Positions 53,649 to 63,849 are shown, numbered from the stretch's first letter. The stretch: DNA of 64,000 bases from an uncultured Lachnospiraceae bacterium (GCA_905199445.1 CAJKGK010000010.1:31288-95287), one strand, 5' to 3'. Made by a program: numbers and translations. The notes: generated by a model not told the origin, from the letters alone.

Positions 53649-55838
53649 TCAATCCAGTTTAATATTAGCCAGAGCTGCTGCCAGTCCATTATTGACCGGT
53701 TCATTGGCCTGTTTGCGCTGTTTGTTCATATAACGGGCCACGTCTTTTTTAGAAACACCTGCCCCGCTTCCCTTTTTACGTTCCTCAAAGGTGGACAGCT
53801 TTTCCCTGTATCCGCACACACATACAAATTTCCTGTTTTCACCTTCACCCACCAGTTCCATCTTTTTATGACACTGAGGACAGCGGGTATTGGTCACTCT
53901 GGACAGACTTTTCCTGTAACCACATTCCCGATCCTGGCACACAAGCATACGACCGTTTTTATGGTTAACCTCCAAAAGCAGTTTTCCGCAATCCGGACAA
54001 CGTTTGCTAGTTATATTATCATGACGGTACGCCTTTGAGCTGGCTTTAATTTCCTCTACAACATCCACAGTGTAGGCTCTGATCTGAGACTCAAAGTCTT
54101 TTTTCCGGCATTTTCCGCCGGCAATATCGGAAAGCTTCTGTTCCCACCGGGCTGTCAGCTCCGGAGAAGTAAGACCTTTGGGCGCCAGATCCAAAACCTG
54201 ACGGCCTTTGGATGTAAGATAAATATAATTTCCCTTTTTTTCAATCATAAAACTGTTAAACAGCTTTTCTATAATGTCCGCCCGTGTAGCCACTGTTCCA
54301 AGGCCCCCGGTTTCCCCCAGTGTTTTGGCCAAAGAGCGGTCCTGATGCGCCATGTATTTCGCCGGATTTTCCATGGCTGACAAAAGAGTAGCTTCCGTAA
54401 ATGGCACCGGAGGCTTTGTTTTTCCTTCTGTGATCGTCAGAGCAGATATTTTTAATTTCTGGCCTTTTTGAATTTCCGGTAACGTCTGCGCCTTTAACGC
54501 ATCCGCATCATCATCTCCTTCATCCGTCTCCCGATCATAAACAACCTTCCAGCCCTGGCTTTTAATAATTTTTCCTTTAGCCACAAAGCTTTCGTCCCCG
54601 ATTTTTACACGGATATCTGTCTGTTCATATTCAAAGGGCGGAAGCAGGACAGCCAAAAATCTTGAAACAACCAGTTCATAAATTTTTCGTTCACCGGATT
54701 CCAAATCAGCAAGCCGAATCCCCTGCTCTGTTGGAATAATGGCATGATGGTCTGAAACCTTGCTGTTATCCACAAAGGATTTATTGCCTGCCACAGGTTT
54801 TCTTAAAATCCGGGCACATACAGGCGCAAAACTTCCGATCTGACAGGCCTTAACCCGTTCAGGCAATGTATCCACAATATCTGTTGTCAGGTATCTGGAA
54901 TCGGTTCTGGGGTAAGTCAGCGCTTTATGATGTTCATACAGCCGCTGCATATAATTTAATGTCTGTTTCGCAGAAAAACCATACAGTTTATTGGCATCAC
55001 GCTGAAGTTCGGTGAGATCATAAAGCGCAGGTGCATTGCTTTTCTGGGCCTTCTTAACCACATTTTCCACGATGCCGTCCCGCCCTTCCAGAAACAGTCT
55101 AAGTTTTTCCACAGCGTCATGATCAAAGTTTCTAAATTCACCGTTTTTTCCATCCTTCCATGTCAGCTGCAATTTACCGGACATGGCCGTCAGGCCGTAA
55201 TATTTCTTTTCTTTAAAATTTTTGATTTGCTCGCTTCTGGCCAGAATCATAGCCAGTGTCGGCGTCTGAACCCGTCCGCAGGACAACTGAGCATTGTGCT
55301 TGACTGTCAATGCCCTGGTAGCGTTAAGCCCTACAAGCCAGTCAGCCTCTGCCCTGGCCACCGCAGCCGCATAAAGGTTGTCATAATCATGACCGTTTTT
55401 TAAATGGGCGAATCCTTCCTTGATGGCCTTATCTGTAACAGATGAAATCCACAGTCTTTTTATGGGCTTGGTCACGCCGGCTTTTTTTATAATCCAGCGG
55501 GCAACCAGTTCTCCTTCTCGCCCTGCATCTGTGGCAATAATAATTTCATTGACATCCTTGCGGTACATCTGGGTTTTGACAGCCGCAAACTGTCGGCCTG
55601 TTTTTTTGATCACTTCGATTTCCATCTTTTCAGGAAGCATGGGAAGGGTTTCCATCTTCCATTCCTTCCACTGATCCCCATAGCTTTCCGGATCCGCCAG
55701 TTCCACAAGATGGCCCAGTGCCCAGGTAACAATATAATTGTCCCCTTCCAGAAAACTGTTTCCGTTTTTTTTACAGCCAAGTACGCGGGCAATATCCCTG
55801 CCCACACTGGGCTTTTCAGCAATAACCAGTGATTTCAT
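53649..55838 (-). CDS. topB: DNA topoisomerase III
   Basis: 729 residues. Type IA topoisomerase for decatenation. TOPRIM start SLVIAEKPSVGRDIARVLG, metal site ATDAGREGELVARWI, active-site Tyr in LTYPRTDSRYL, and GTVATRADIIEKL. The C-terminal region keeps zinc-ribbon pairs (CPDCGKLLLE...CQDRECGYRK and CPQCHKKMEL...CVCGYREK). RBS TAGGAG; 23 bp after spoVAE, same strand. Confidence 0.95.
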   Translation of the reverse strand: MKSLVIAEKPSVGRDIARVLGCKKNGNSFLEGDNYIVTWALGHLVELADPESYGDQWKEWKMETLPMLPEKMEIEVIKKTGRQFAAVKTQMYRKDVNEIIIATDAGREGELVARWIIKKAGVTKPIKRLWISSVTDKAIKEGFAHLKNGHDYDNLYAAAVARAEADWLVGLNATRALTVKHNAQLSCGRVQTPTLAMILARSEQIKNFKEKKYYGLTAMSGKLQLTWKDGKNGEFRNFDHDAVEKLRLFLEGRDGIVENVVKKAQKSNAPALYDLTELQRDANKLYGFSAKQTLNYMQRLYEHHKALTYPRTDSRYLTTDIVDTLPERVKACQIGSFAPVCARILRKPVAGNKSFVDNSKVSDHHAIIPTEQGIRLADLESGERKIYELVVSRFLAVLLPPFEYEQTDIRVKIGDESFVAKGKIIKSQGWKVVYDRETDEGDDDADALKAQTLPEIQKGQKLKISALTITEGKTKPPVPFTEATLLSAMENPAKYMAHQDRSLAKTLGETGGLGTVATRADIIEKLFNSFMIEKKGNYIYLTSKGRQVLDLAPKGLTSPELTARWEQKLSDIAGGKCRKKDFESQIRAYTVDVVEEIKASSKAYRHDNITSKRCPDCGKLLLEVNHKNGRMLVCQDRECGYRKSLSRVTNTRCPQCHKKMELVGEGENRKFVCVCGYREKLSTFEERKKGSGAGVSKKDVARYMNKQRKQANEPVNNGLAAALANIKLD

Positions 55839-55861
55839 AAAAAATACTCCTAAAATTATTT

Positions 55862-56218
55862 CTACTTTTTTGTCTTTGGTTTAAAAATCACAGCGGCAAT
55901 AAAGCCCAGCAGCAATGAAGCACTGATGCCAATTGCCGATGCGCCGAAACCGCCCTTAAATATTCCAAGAAAGCCCTCATTATCAATGGCATCCTTAACC
56001 CCCATCCATAGGGTATAGCCAAAACCGGTCAGAGGCACCGTTGCCCCTGCACCGGCAAAATCAATGATCGGCTTGTAAAGCCCCAGCGCACCCATGGCAA
56101 TGCCGATACATACAAGCAGCACCATAATCCGGCCTGGTAAAAGCTTTGTTTTTTCCATAAGAATCTGTACAGCGGCACAAATGAATCCGCCAATTAAAAA
56201 TGCTTTCAGGTAATCCAT
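55862..56218 (-). CDS. spoVAE: Stage V sporulation protein AE (SpoVAE/AEb)
   Basis: 118 residues with about four hydrophobic segments, e.g. YLKAFLIGGFICAAVQILME, LPGRIMVLLVCIGIAMGAL, SAIGISASLLLGFIAAVIF; conserved GAGATVPLTGFGYTLWMGV. Part of the SpoVA channel that moves calcium dipicolinate into the spore and out at germination. The usual spoVAC and spoVAD are not beside it, so the remaining channel genes must be elsewhere, or this copy is an extra. Confidence 0.88.
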   Translation of the reverse strand: MDYLKAFLIGGFICAAVQILMEKTKLLPGRIMVLLVCIGIAMGALGLYKPIIDFAGAGATVPLTGFGYTLWMGVKDAIDNEGFLGIFKGGFGASAIGISASLLLGFIAAVIFKPKTKK

Positions 56219-56276
56219 AAAAATCTCCTTTATTTTCAGGTATTACTATAGATTTCCCGAAAGCACTGCTTTTTAT

Positions 56277-56302
56277 TCACCAGGCTATTTTGATGCCTGG
56301 GT
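56277..56302. terminator. Hairpin downstream of aminopeptidase P
   Basis: CACCAGGC / GCCTGGGTG stem with a small loop; T-rich on the plus side, only weakly so on the minus side where it is needed. Confidence 0.5.
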
Positions 56303-56312
56303 GATTTATTTT

Positions 56313-58109
56313 TTATTTTTCAAGTGGTCTTGTATAGACTTTCAGCCATTCCCTTTCTTCTGTATCCAGATATGGAGAAATTTTTTCATAAACCATCTGA
56401 TGATAATCATTCAGACGCTTCAGATCTACATCTGTCATATACGTTGTATCAATCACATCCAGGTCAATAGGCGCATAGGTAATTGTCTCAAAATACATAA
56501 ACTGGCCGTATTCATTTTTCTCACCTTCACGGCACACCAGCTCATTTTCAATACGGATGCCGTGACTGCCCTCTTCATAAATTCCCGGCTCATCTGTAGT
56601 CACCATACCGGCTTCCAAAACGCAGCCATCATCTCTTTCCGGAACTTTTTTCCATCTAAAACCGTTAGGTGCCTCATGAACATTTAAAAGATAGCCGACA
56701 CCATGACCGGTTCCACAGCGATAATCAATTCCCATATCCCACATAGGACCTCTGGCCAGAATATCCAGATTCAGGCCAATACAGCCGTGTAAAAAACGGG
56801 CATTGGCCAGATTAAGCATACCTCTTAAAACAGCGGTGTAGTGCTTTTTAATCTCATCGGATACCGGTCCCAGTCCAAAGGTACGTGTAATATCTGTGGT
56901 GCCTTCATAATACTGTCCGCCGGAGTCAACAAGCAAAAGGCCCTCGGGCTCGAGTACAGCATTACTCTGAGCATTGGCACTGTAGTGCATCATCGCCGCG
57001 TTGGCCTTGTACGCACTGATCGTATCAAAGCTTAACTCAATAAAACCGTCCTGAGCTCGCCGACAGTTTTCCAGATAATCACTGGCACTGATTTCTGTCA
57101 TAGGGATCTTGCCCACATTATTTTTCAGCCAGTACATAAATTTCGTTACAGCCACACCATCTTTAATATGGGCCTTGATAAGGTTATTGATTTCCACATC
57201 ATTTTTGATGGCCTTCATCAATAATGTAGGATTCTCGCAGTTTACGGTCTGAACAGAACTGTCAATGCTCTTATATATAGCATAATTGATCTTTCCCAGA
57301 TTATACATTACCGTCTGGGTACGCGAGATATTCTCAAGCCATGTATAAATATCATTATATGGCAGTACCGTCACATGATTTTCCTCAAACAAAGCCTTAA
57401 TTTCTTCATTTAATTTCTTCTCATCTGCAAAGAAATAAACCGCATTTAAAGTGACAGCCACATAGGATAAAATTACAGGATTACATTCCACATCATTTCC
57501 CCGGATATTTAACAGCCATGCAATATCATCCAGAGATGTAAGGACATGAAGGTCAGCCCCCTTTTCGCGCATCGCCTCACGCACTGCTGCCAGCTTATCT
57601 GCCGTGGATCTTCCCGTATAACACACATCCAGGGCAAAAGCTGGCTCGCCTGAAAGCTGCGGCCGGTCTGTCCATATTTCATCCACAAGATCCTGCTGAT
57701 AAACAACATGGCCACCTTGTTTTCCTGCAATTTTTTCATAAAGAATACCGGAAGCCGCTGGAATCACTCTGCCGTCAAAACCAATGTTTTCACCGGACTG
57801 AATATTTTTTTCCAGCCATTCTTCAATGGTTGGCACGCCCTCGGTTCCCTGACGAAACAGGGTAATCGTGCTGCCTTCCAGCTGACGTTCAGCCTGTATA
57901 TAATAGCGGCCGTCTGTCCACAGCCCTGCATCAGACGGTGTCACCACAAGTACTCCCGCGGAACCTGTAAATCCGGACATATACTTTCTTGCCCGAAAAT
58001 AGTCACCCACATATTCTGATAAATGATAATCGTTGGTCGGAATTATATAATACTGAATCTGATTTTTCTCCATAAGCTGACGCAGCTGCGCCAAACGTTC
58101 CTTAATCAT
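56313..58109 (-). CDS. Aminopeptidase P family protein (Xaa-Pro peptidase)
   Basis: 598 residues from the ATG opening MIKERLAQL, after AAGGAAG. Cleaves the N-terminal residue from Xaa-Pro peptides. Two creatinase-like N-terminal domains (PTNDYHLSEYVGDYF, WTDGRYYIQAE) then the pita-bread fold with metal ligands in LLLVDSGGQYYEGTTDITRT (two Asp), CGTGHGVGYLLNVHE (His), EPGIYEEGSHGIRIEN (two Glu). The long form (~600) with a C-terminal extra domain is the type found across Firmicutes and eukaryotes. Confidence 0.93.
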   Translation of the reverse strand: MIKERLAQLRQLMEKNQIQYYIIPTNDYHLSEYVGDYFRARKYMSGFTGSAGVLVVTPSDAGLWTDGRYYIQAERQLEGSTITLFRQGTEGVPTIEEWLEKNIQSGENIGFDGRVIPAASGILYEKIAGKQGGHVVYQQDLVDEIWTDRPQLSGEPAFALDVCYTGRSTADKLAAVREAMREKGADLHVLTSLDDIAWLLNIRGNDVECNPVILSYVAVTLNAVYFFADEKKLNEEIKALFEENHVTVLPYNDIYTWLENISRTQTVMYNLGKINYAIYKSIDSSVQTVNCENPTLLMKAIKNDVEINNLIKAHIKDGVAVTKFMYWLKNNVGKIPMTEISASDYLENCRRAQDGFIELSFDTISAYKANAAMMHYSANAQSNAVLEPEGLLLVDSGGQYYEGTTDITRTFGLGPVSDEIKKHYTAVLRGMLNLANARFLHGCIGLNLDILARGPMWDMGIDYRCGTGHGVGYLLNVHEAPNGFRWKKVPERDDGCVLEAGMVTTDEPGIYEEGSHGIRIENELVCREGEKNEYGQFMYFETITYAPIDLDVIDTTYMTDVDLKRLNDYHQMVYEKISPYLDTEEREWLKVYTRPLEK

Positions 58110-58190
58110 AATGCCACTTCCTTCTGTAAAATATCTCAATTATAAATATATTGACTATTATAATATAGCCCAATGGTTCCCATACCGCAA

Positions 58191-59033
58191 TTAAATGCCC
58201 ACATTTCCACTGTTCATCCCCTGAGCCTTTGACTCAAGAGGCAGCCATTCCAAAACTTTTTTAATATAAGTATCCCAGAAATCCCATTCATGAGCACCAG
58301 GCCCCTTCTCAAAAATCACATCCACGGACCGATCATTTAAGTACTTCACAAAATCCTCATTAACACCCAGCAGGCCGTCAGATTCTCCACAGGCCATATA
58401 GATTTTTGGAAATTTTACCCCTTCGCTGATTAAACGATCCACAAGCACCTTAGGATTAACGTCTGATCGGAGAGCAGCTTCCAGATCCTGTCCGAAACAG
58501 CTCTGGGCATAAGTCTTGGATTCAATAAAAATCATATGTTCCTGTGGCCTTGTCAGCATGCTTTCATTTACCACTAAAGCCGCCGAAAGCCCTGCGATGT
58601 AGCCAAAGGTTTCATGATATTTTAATCCATTATGCAATGCGCCGTAGCCGCCCATGGACAGACCTGCAATATAGGTATCCTCCCGGTTATGGGATAGCGG
58701 GAAAGACTTTCTTGTAAAATTAACCAGTTCTTCACCGATAAATTTGCTGTAGTAATTACAGTTCCATGGCTGATCCACATAAAAAGCATTATCACCGGAA
58801 GGCATCACCACTGCCAGATCATTTTCCTCTGCCCAGCGCTGAATTCTTGTTCCATGAAGCCAGTCCGTATAATTGCCCAGAACACCATGAAGTAAATACA
58901 AGGTCTTATATGGTTTTCCCTGAGTTCTGACGGGCATTCCCGGAAAATACATTTTATCTGTAGGTAAAATTACGTAAACAGGAACCGTCCGTCCCAAAGA
59001 CTGCGATGTAAAATTAACTAAAAAACTTGCCAT
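58191..59033 (-). CDS. Alpha/beta-hydrolase esterase (esterase D / tributyrin esterase type)
   Basis: 280 residues from the ATG after GGGAGG. Catalytic triad visible: Ser in YIAGLSMGGYGAL, Asp in CGESDGLLG, His in GPGAHEWDFW. HGVLGNYTDWLHGTRIQRW forms the oxyanion loop. Related to short-chain acyl and acetyl-xylan esterases; no signal peptide, so intracellular. No clear operon. Confidence 0.9.
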   Translation of the reverse strand: MASFLVNFTSQSLGRTVPVYVILPTDKMYFPGMPVRTQGKPYKTLYLLHGVLGNYTDWLHGTRIQRWAEENDLAVVMPSGDNAFYVDQPWNCNYYSKFIGEELVNFTRKSFPLSHNREDTYIAGLSMGGYGALHNGLKYHETFGYIAGLSAALVVNESMLTRPQEHMIFIESKTYAQSCFGQDLEAALRSDVNPKVLVDRLISEGVKFPKIYMACGESDGLLGVNEDFVKYLNDRSVDVIFEKGPGAHEWDFWDTYIKKVLEWLPLESKAQGMNSGNVGI

Positions 59034-59192
59034 TTTGAATCCTCCCAACAATATCATAATTAAACCGTTAAATAGCTAACATTCCTTTTTATCATACCAA
59101 AAAAGAGCACTGCTTACAAGTTTTTCGGGCAGATTCACCTGCTTTTTTAGTTATCCGAATGTTATCCGCATTTATTCGGCTTTTTTCCTGAT

Positions 59193-61001
59193 TCATCCGG
59201 CTTTTTCCTGCGACTGCTGTGGTAACACACGTTCAATATAATCACTGATATGACGCTGCACTACAGAAAAAGGCGCTACACCACTCTCAAGCAGGGCTTC
59301 GTTAAACTCCTGATCTGTAAACAAATCTCCCAGCGCTTCCTGTGCATCTTCTTTCATGGCCGCAATTTCATGGTATCCGACATAGTAAGGCTCAAAGGCA
59401 CAAGGGTTAGCCTGGAGCTGCATATACTGCATTTTGGCATTTTCCTCATCAATGGCAAAGCCAATACTGTTAAAATACTGGGTAAATTCATCCAAAGACC
59501 AGCCATCATAATGAATCCCAATATCCGAAAGAATAATCGCACAGTAAGTGGCCAGTTCATTTTCCCTATAGGCATCCAACAGTGCCTGGTCCATGTCCTC
59601 CAGATATTTTGTGGACTCATACTGGGCATAAACTGCATAGCCTTCTACATAGGCACTGCTGTCGGAAAGCGCTTTCATATATGGAGACTCCAGGTTTTCA
59701 TAGGCATAAGCATATTGATACATATGACCTGGAAAGCCTTCATGAGCCACCGTTGTATAGGTTGAAACAGCAGAAATATCCCCGATCAGCGGATTCACGC
59801 GCATCTGCTTTGTGGATTCTCCATCCAGAGACGGGATATTAAAGTAAGCGGCAATACCGGAAGTTGAGGCCATATCTTCCCCCATATTTCTTATATTATA
59901 AGATAAATCACTGATCTGAGGGAAGTCCTTAGACATATTCTGCTGAATATGGTCCAGAATTTCCTCATAACTGGTATAAGGTGTCTGAGGCAGTTCCCCG
60001 GTAAGCAGGGGTTCCATAATGTCCATATGATTGATCAGCAGTGTCTGCAGATTCATAAGATGGTTCTCAAATTCTTCCGCCATCATTGTCCGTATCTCTT
60101 CCACAGATTTTGTAGAGCCAATACTCTGCTGCAGCAAAAGCTCATAATACGCTTTTCCGTATTCAAAATGGGCCAGCCCCTGTTCATTATTCTGACCAGA
60201 CTGAAGCTGTATCATTGTATCCCGCATAGCTTCATAGGCTGGTATGAAAGAACTGTTAAATTCATCTTTGATCTGATCTTTATACATCTGAGCTGCAGCG
60301 GTATCAAGCCCTAGAGCATCAATATTTTCATAAATCGCTGCCAGAACAGAACTGTTTTCTCCTTCTTCAATAATCCCGCTGCAGTAATCGATCACACTTT
60401 GAAGATCTGCCATTAGAAGTCCCTGTGCCTCCTGTTTTTTCGTATATTCCAGGGCACTGTCCACATAAGGCTTTACATCCGACATTAAAATTACCAGATC
60501 TTTCACATCCTGCTCATTTCTTAATTCCCAGTCTGAAAAAAGAGTTGGAAGCTGAAACTGAAGTCCACTCATGCTTCCAAAAATCTGACTGTAATAATCA
60601 AATTTTTCATCATTAAGCGCTATAGTAAGATCCATCTGATATTTATAGGTATCATAAATATCCTGCTGCTGGGGCGTCAGCAATTCCCGGTCAAACGAAT
60701 TAAATTCATCATAGCTTTTCTGCTGCTGTTCCATCACCTGATCCCAGTCCGTCTCATCCGGCCGTGTTCCCAGACTGACCTGAATGTTTTCCGGGTTTAT
60801 CCCAAAATTTTCAGGATGCTGTAAAAAAACATGGGCAGTCGTATAATCACTTTCCATTGCAGATACAAATTCCTGCTGAATAAATTCATCAAACTTTTTC
60901 TGAGACAAGGCTGCACGATCCTGGCAGCCGGACATGATAAATATAGGCAGACAAACTGCTGCTGTAACCGATATCCGATTGATTAATTTTATATTTTTCA
61001 T
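59193..61001 (-). CDS. DUF885 lipoprotein, probable zinc peptidase
   Basis: 602 residues. Signal peptide with lipobox (IFIMSGC, Cys near 26), so anchored on the outer face of the membrane. DUF885 body with the HExxxxH-like metal motif TVAHEGFPGHMYQYAY near residue 415, followed by YVEGYAVYAQYES and the C-terminal FEPYYVGYHEIAAMKEDAQ. Peptidase activity is predicted from the motif; substrate unknown. Strong RBS AAAGGAG. Confidence 0.88.
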   Translation of the reverse strand: MKNIKLINRISVTAAVCLPIFIMSGCQDRAALSQKKFDEFIQQEFVSAMESDYTTAHVFLQHPENFGINPENIQVSLGTRPDETDWDQVMEQQQKSYDEFNSFDRELLTPQQQDIYDTYKYQMDLTIALNDEKFDYYSQIFGSMSGLQFQLPTLFSDWELRNEQDVKDLVILMSDVKPYVDSALEYTKKQEAQGLLMADLQSVIDYCSGIIEEGENSSVLAAIYENIDALGLDTAAAQMYKDQIKDEFNSSFIPAYEAMRDTMIQLQSGQNNEQGLAHFEYGKAYYELLLQQSIGSTKSVEEIRTMMAEEFENHLMNLQTLLINHMDIMEPLLTGELPQTPYTSYEEILDHIQQNMSKDFPQISDLSYNIRNMGEDMASTSGIAAYFNIPSLDGESTKQMRVNPLIGDISAVSTYTTVAHEGFPGHMYQYAYAYENLESPYMKALSDSSAYVEGYAVYAQYESTKYLEDMDQALLDAYRENELATYCAIILSDIGIHYDGWSLDEFTQYFNSIGFAIDEENAKMQYMQLQANPCAFEPYYVGYHEIAAMKEDAQEALGDLFTDQEFNEALLESGVAPFSVVQRHISDYIERVLPQQSQEKAG

Positions 61002-61038
61002 ATAATCTCCTTTTTTATGTTTAATCTCTAATCAGTCA

Positions 61039-61599
61039 TCACAATAAGTCCAGCCGATCATAGACACGGCCGTCCATATCCTTCCATATAAAGGATTGAT
61101 CCTCCATCACCATATAGCTATGGCAGCTCCCGTTTTTGGGAATAGACACAGACCCCGGGTTCAGACACCATATTCCCTGGCTTTTACATTTAATGGGAAT
61201 GTGGGTATGTCCATACAAAAGGACCTCACATCCACTTATTTTTGCTTTGTGATCTGCCAATGTATCAATATTCATATCATGCCCATGGGTCAGCATTACA
61301 TTCACTCCATTCATGCCAAGTCCTTGGCAGTCAGACATCAGATCAAAATCCAAAACCATCTGGTCTACCTGAGCATCACAGTTGCCTCTGACACAGATAA
61401 TCTGCTCTTTATACGAATTAAGCAGTTCTATTACTTTTTTCGGTGCATAGCCATCCGGCAAATCATTTCTTGGTCCATGATACAAAATATCCCCGAGAAA
61501 AATAAGCTGTTTAGCGCCTTCCAGCTCATATTGCCGCATCAGCTGACAAACCCAGGTAAAGCTACCGTGAAGATCGGATGCAATCATATATTTGGTCAT
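61039..61599 (-). CDS. yfcE: YfcE-type metallophosphodiesterase
   Basis: 186 residues. Calcineurin-like fold with metal ligands in MIASDLHGS, IFLGDILYHGPRND, VRGNCDA, LTHGHDM and LLYGHTHIP. Hydrolyses artificial phosphodiesters; natural substrate not settled. RBS GAGGAGG. Divergent from the XRE-type gene. Confidence 0.93.
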   Translation of the reverse strand: MTKYMIASDLHGSFTWVCQLMRQYELEGAKQLIFLGDILYHGPRNDLPDGYAPKKVIELLNSYKEQIICVRGNCDAQVDQMVLDFDLMSDCQGLGMNGVNVMLTHGHDMNIDTLADHKAKISGCEVLLYGHTHIPIKCKSQGIWCLNPGSVSIPKNGSCHSYMVMEDQSFIWKDMDGRVYDRLDLL

Positions 61600-61712
61600 T
61601 GTCTTCCTCCTCTGAAAATTATACAGTAGTATTATTATACACGAAATTTAAGAATTTAGGAAATAAAAAGCAGTCTGCAACCACAAGTTGCCTTGATTCC
61701 ACTGAAAACTGG

Positions 61713-61742
61713 TTGTGCAGCAACCGATGTTTTTGGTACAAT
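61713..61742 (+). promoter_or_regulatory. Promoter of the XRE-type gene
   Basis: TTGTGC (61713-61718), 18-bp spacer, TACAAT (61737-61742); ATG at 61785. Confidence 0.5.
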
Positions 61743-61784
61743 TTATTTGTAAAGAATAAGATTAAGGAAAGGAATCAAAATTTT

Positions 61785-62417
61785 ATGGATATGCAAATTT
61801 CTAACAGGATTCAAAAACTGAGAAAAGAAAAAGGGCTTTCTCAGGATCAGCTGGCCGGGGAAATCGGAGTTTCCAGACAGGCCGTCTCCAAATGGGAAAG
61901 TCAGCAAAGTCTTCCGGATGTAGAAAAACTTATTGCCTTAAGCGATTATTTTGGGGTATCAACGGATTATCTGCTTAAAGGAACTGAAAATAATATCGGT
62001 TCACCATATAAAAATGAGAAGCAAAATAAAAAATCCGATTACCTATTCCCTATTATAGGTAAAATTTTATATATGGCCTCCGCATTTTTTATTGCTTTGG
62101 AATTAATCAGTGCCTTTGCAAACTGGTATGAACATCAGCGTATGACCGATCTGATCGGCAGCTTTCTTCTGGGGGCCGCAGGTGTTTTTTCCTATATGGC
62201 CGGCCGCATATTTTCCAAAGATCGACCTTCATTCGTTTTAAAATGCCTGAATGCACTTATGCTTTTATTTATCCCTCTGTCACTGCTGCTGACCGCTTTG
62301 CTTCATGGGCTGCCTTCACCATATCCCCATGACCCTATCACAGGCATTGTATTTTTACTAATATATATTTTGCTGAGTATCTTCATCTGTCGTTTTTTTA
62401 AAAAGAAAAGCAAATAG
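61785..62417 (+). CDS. XRE-family regulator with membrane-spanning C-terminus
   Basis: 210 residues; start follows AAGGAAAGG. The long open frame upstream has no ribosome site. Residues ~5-65 are a Cro/CI helix-turn-helix (ISNRIQKLRKEKGLSQDQLA ... GVSRQAVSKWESQQSLPDVE), then a polar linker and three or four hydrophobic segments (IGKILYMASAFFIALELI, LIGSFLLGAAGVFSYMAGRI, ALMLLFIPLSLLLTALL, ITGIVFLLIYILLSIFICRF). DNA-binding regulators with such tails are common in Firmicutes and may sense membrane state. Target genes unknown. Confidence 0.88.
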   Translation: MDMQISNRIQKLRKEKGLSQDQLAGEIGVSRQAVSKWESQQSLPDVEKLIALSDYFGVSTDYLLKGTENNIGSPYKNEKQNKKSDYLFPIIGKILYMASAFFIALELISAFANWYEHQRMTDLIGSFLLGAAGVFSYMAGRIFSKDRPSFVLKCLNALMLLFIPLSLLLTALLHGLPSPYPHDPITGIVFLLIYILLSIFICRFFKKKSK

Positions 62418-62419
62418 TC

Positions 62420-62472
62420 AAAAACCCCGCAAGCTTAGGGCTATCTAAATGTACAGCGCTAAGTCTGCGGAG
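62420..62472 (-). terminator. Terminator of the PrsA/SurA-like gene
   Basis: CCGCA-GA-CTTAGCGC ... CTAAG-CT-TGCGG stem followed on the minus strand by GGTTTTTG. Sits between convergent genes; the plus-strand side lacks a T run. Confidence 0.65.
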
Positions 62473-62491
62473 TCTTCCGTATCCATTTCAT

Positions 62492-63769
62492 TTATTTTGT
62501 TGCATTTGTTTCTTCTGTCACAGCTGTATCCTGAGTTTCTGTTGTTTCCTGCCGGGAAGTCTCCTCAGTTTCTTTCTCAGCATCACTATCCTCAACGGAG
62601 CTGGTCTCCTCAGTTTCTTCTATAGTCAGATACTTCAAATTTCCATGAGCATCTGTCACCGGATAGTTCGCAATCAGTCCATCAATATAATCTGCAACTT
62701 TTTCTGTTGTCAGATTACCTTTAATATCTGCAGAATCCGCTTCAAGGTCATACGTTGTTTTTGCGTCAAAAGCAACAACAAAGCAGGCTTTATTGCTCTC
62801 ATCCCGATAAACCATAACATCATTAGCCTTACGGCTTTCGTCATACAGCCAATCATTATAATTATTGCTGATCAAAGTCTTATTGGCTCCTGTAATAGCC
62901 GTAGGATCAGCCTCTGAGGTCGGATCAAAATTATCCTTTGCTTCATCGGAAGCATATTCATAACACAGTTCTCTCCAGTCCTCACCGGCTTTAAATCGAT
63001 CCACCATTTCATTGGCCTGTTTCTCGGCCTGATCCATCGCTGTTTTAAGTTCTTCTTCGGTTGCATCATCTTCTACATCGGCTACCATAGAGTATAGATG
63101 ATAATCAATTGTATCATAGTTTTCCGGATGGGCTTCATATTCAGCTTTTACCTGCGCTTCATCAACCTGCTGATCTTCTTTTAATTTTTTATAATAAGCC
63201 TGGTATGTCAGATATTCTTTCACATAAGGCTCTAAACGCTCCTCCGTGGCAAATTCGCCGAAAGATTTTTCATAAAAAAGGCTTTTACTAATATTGTTAC
63301 TTTCAATCTGAGTATTAATATTATTGATATATGTATTATAATCTTCCGTTACATCGTATTCAAAACCATTCTGGACAGCGTCCTGATTTAAAGCCTTAAC
63401 AGCCTGAATCATAGGAACAGTTGACTGATCAAAATAGTCTTTCCATGTCATTCTGGAATCGTATAAACAGGTTTGATCATCCAATGGTTTTTGCTGATCA
63501 ATTCCCAAATACATCAGGTAATTGGAATTCTGAGCATAAAAATTATTTACAATTGTGCTGTAGTAATAATTATACTCAACCTGTTTAATATTCTGATCTC
63601 CAATCTGAACATAGGTACGGCTTAAACCATTATATCTTTTTACAAAAAACATGCAGGCCACAATTAGCACAAATACAGCCACCATGCCGATGATTGCCCA
63701 AGTCGTCCAACTCATTTTCTTTTTTTCTTCGCCGCGTTTTTTACGCCGCTTTTGTTCGTAAGCGTTCAA
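62492..63769 (-). CDS. Membrane-anchored PrsA/SurA-type foldase-like protein
   Basis: 425 residues starting from TTG ten bases after GGAGG. Basic N-terminus, one transmembrane helix (WAIIGMVAVFVLIVACMFFV, residues ~22-45), then a mainly helical ectodomain. VQIGDQNIKQVEYNYYYSTI and YVKEYLTYQAYYKKLKEDQQ with VKAEYEAHPENYDTIDYHLYS resemble the SurA_N/PrsA chaperone fold with a degenerate parvulin-like region. The tail of ~45 residues is Glu/Thr-rich and disordered. It probably helps secreted proteins fold. Prolyl isomerase activity is uncertain. Confidence 0.75.
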   Translation of the reverse strand: MNAYEQKRRKKRGEEKKKMSWTTWAIIGMVAVFVLIVACMFFVKRYNGLSRTYVQIGDQNIKQVEYNYYYSTIVNNFYAQNSNYLMYLGIDQQKPLDDQTCLYDSRMTWKDYFDQSTVPMIQAVKALNQDAVQNGFEYDVTEDYNTYINNINTQIESNNISKSLFYEKSFGEFATEERLEPYVKEYLTYQAYYKKLKEDQQVDEAQVKAEYEAHPENYDTIDYHLYSMVADVEDDATEEELKTAMDQAEKQANEMVDRFKAGEDWRELCYEYASDEAKDNFDPTSEADPTAITGANKTLISNNYNDWLYDESRKANDVMVYRDESNKACFVVAFDAKTTYDLEADSADIKGNLTTEKVADYIDGLIANYPVTDAHGNLKYLTIEETEETSSVEDSDAEKETEETSRQETTETQDTAVTEETNATK

Positions 63770-63849
63770 TTTTTTCAGTCCTCCATAAAATTAAATTACT
63801 CTTCTTCTTCGTAATTCCGGAAAATCCGTTATTATTACAAGCCTATGTT

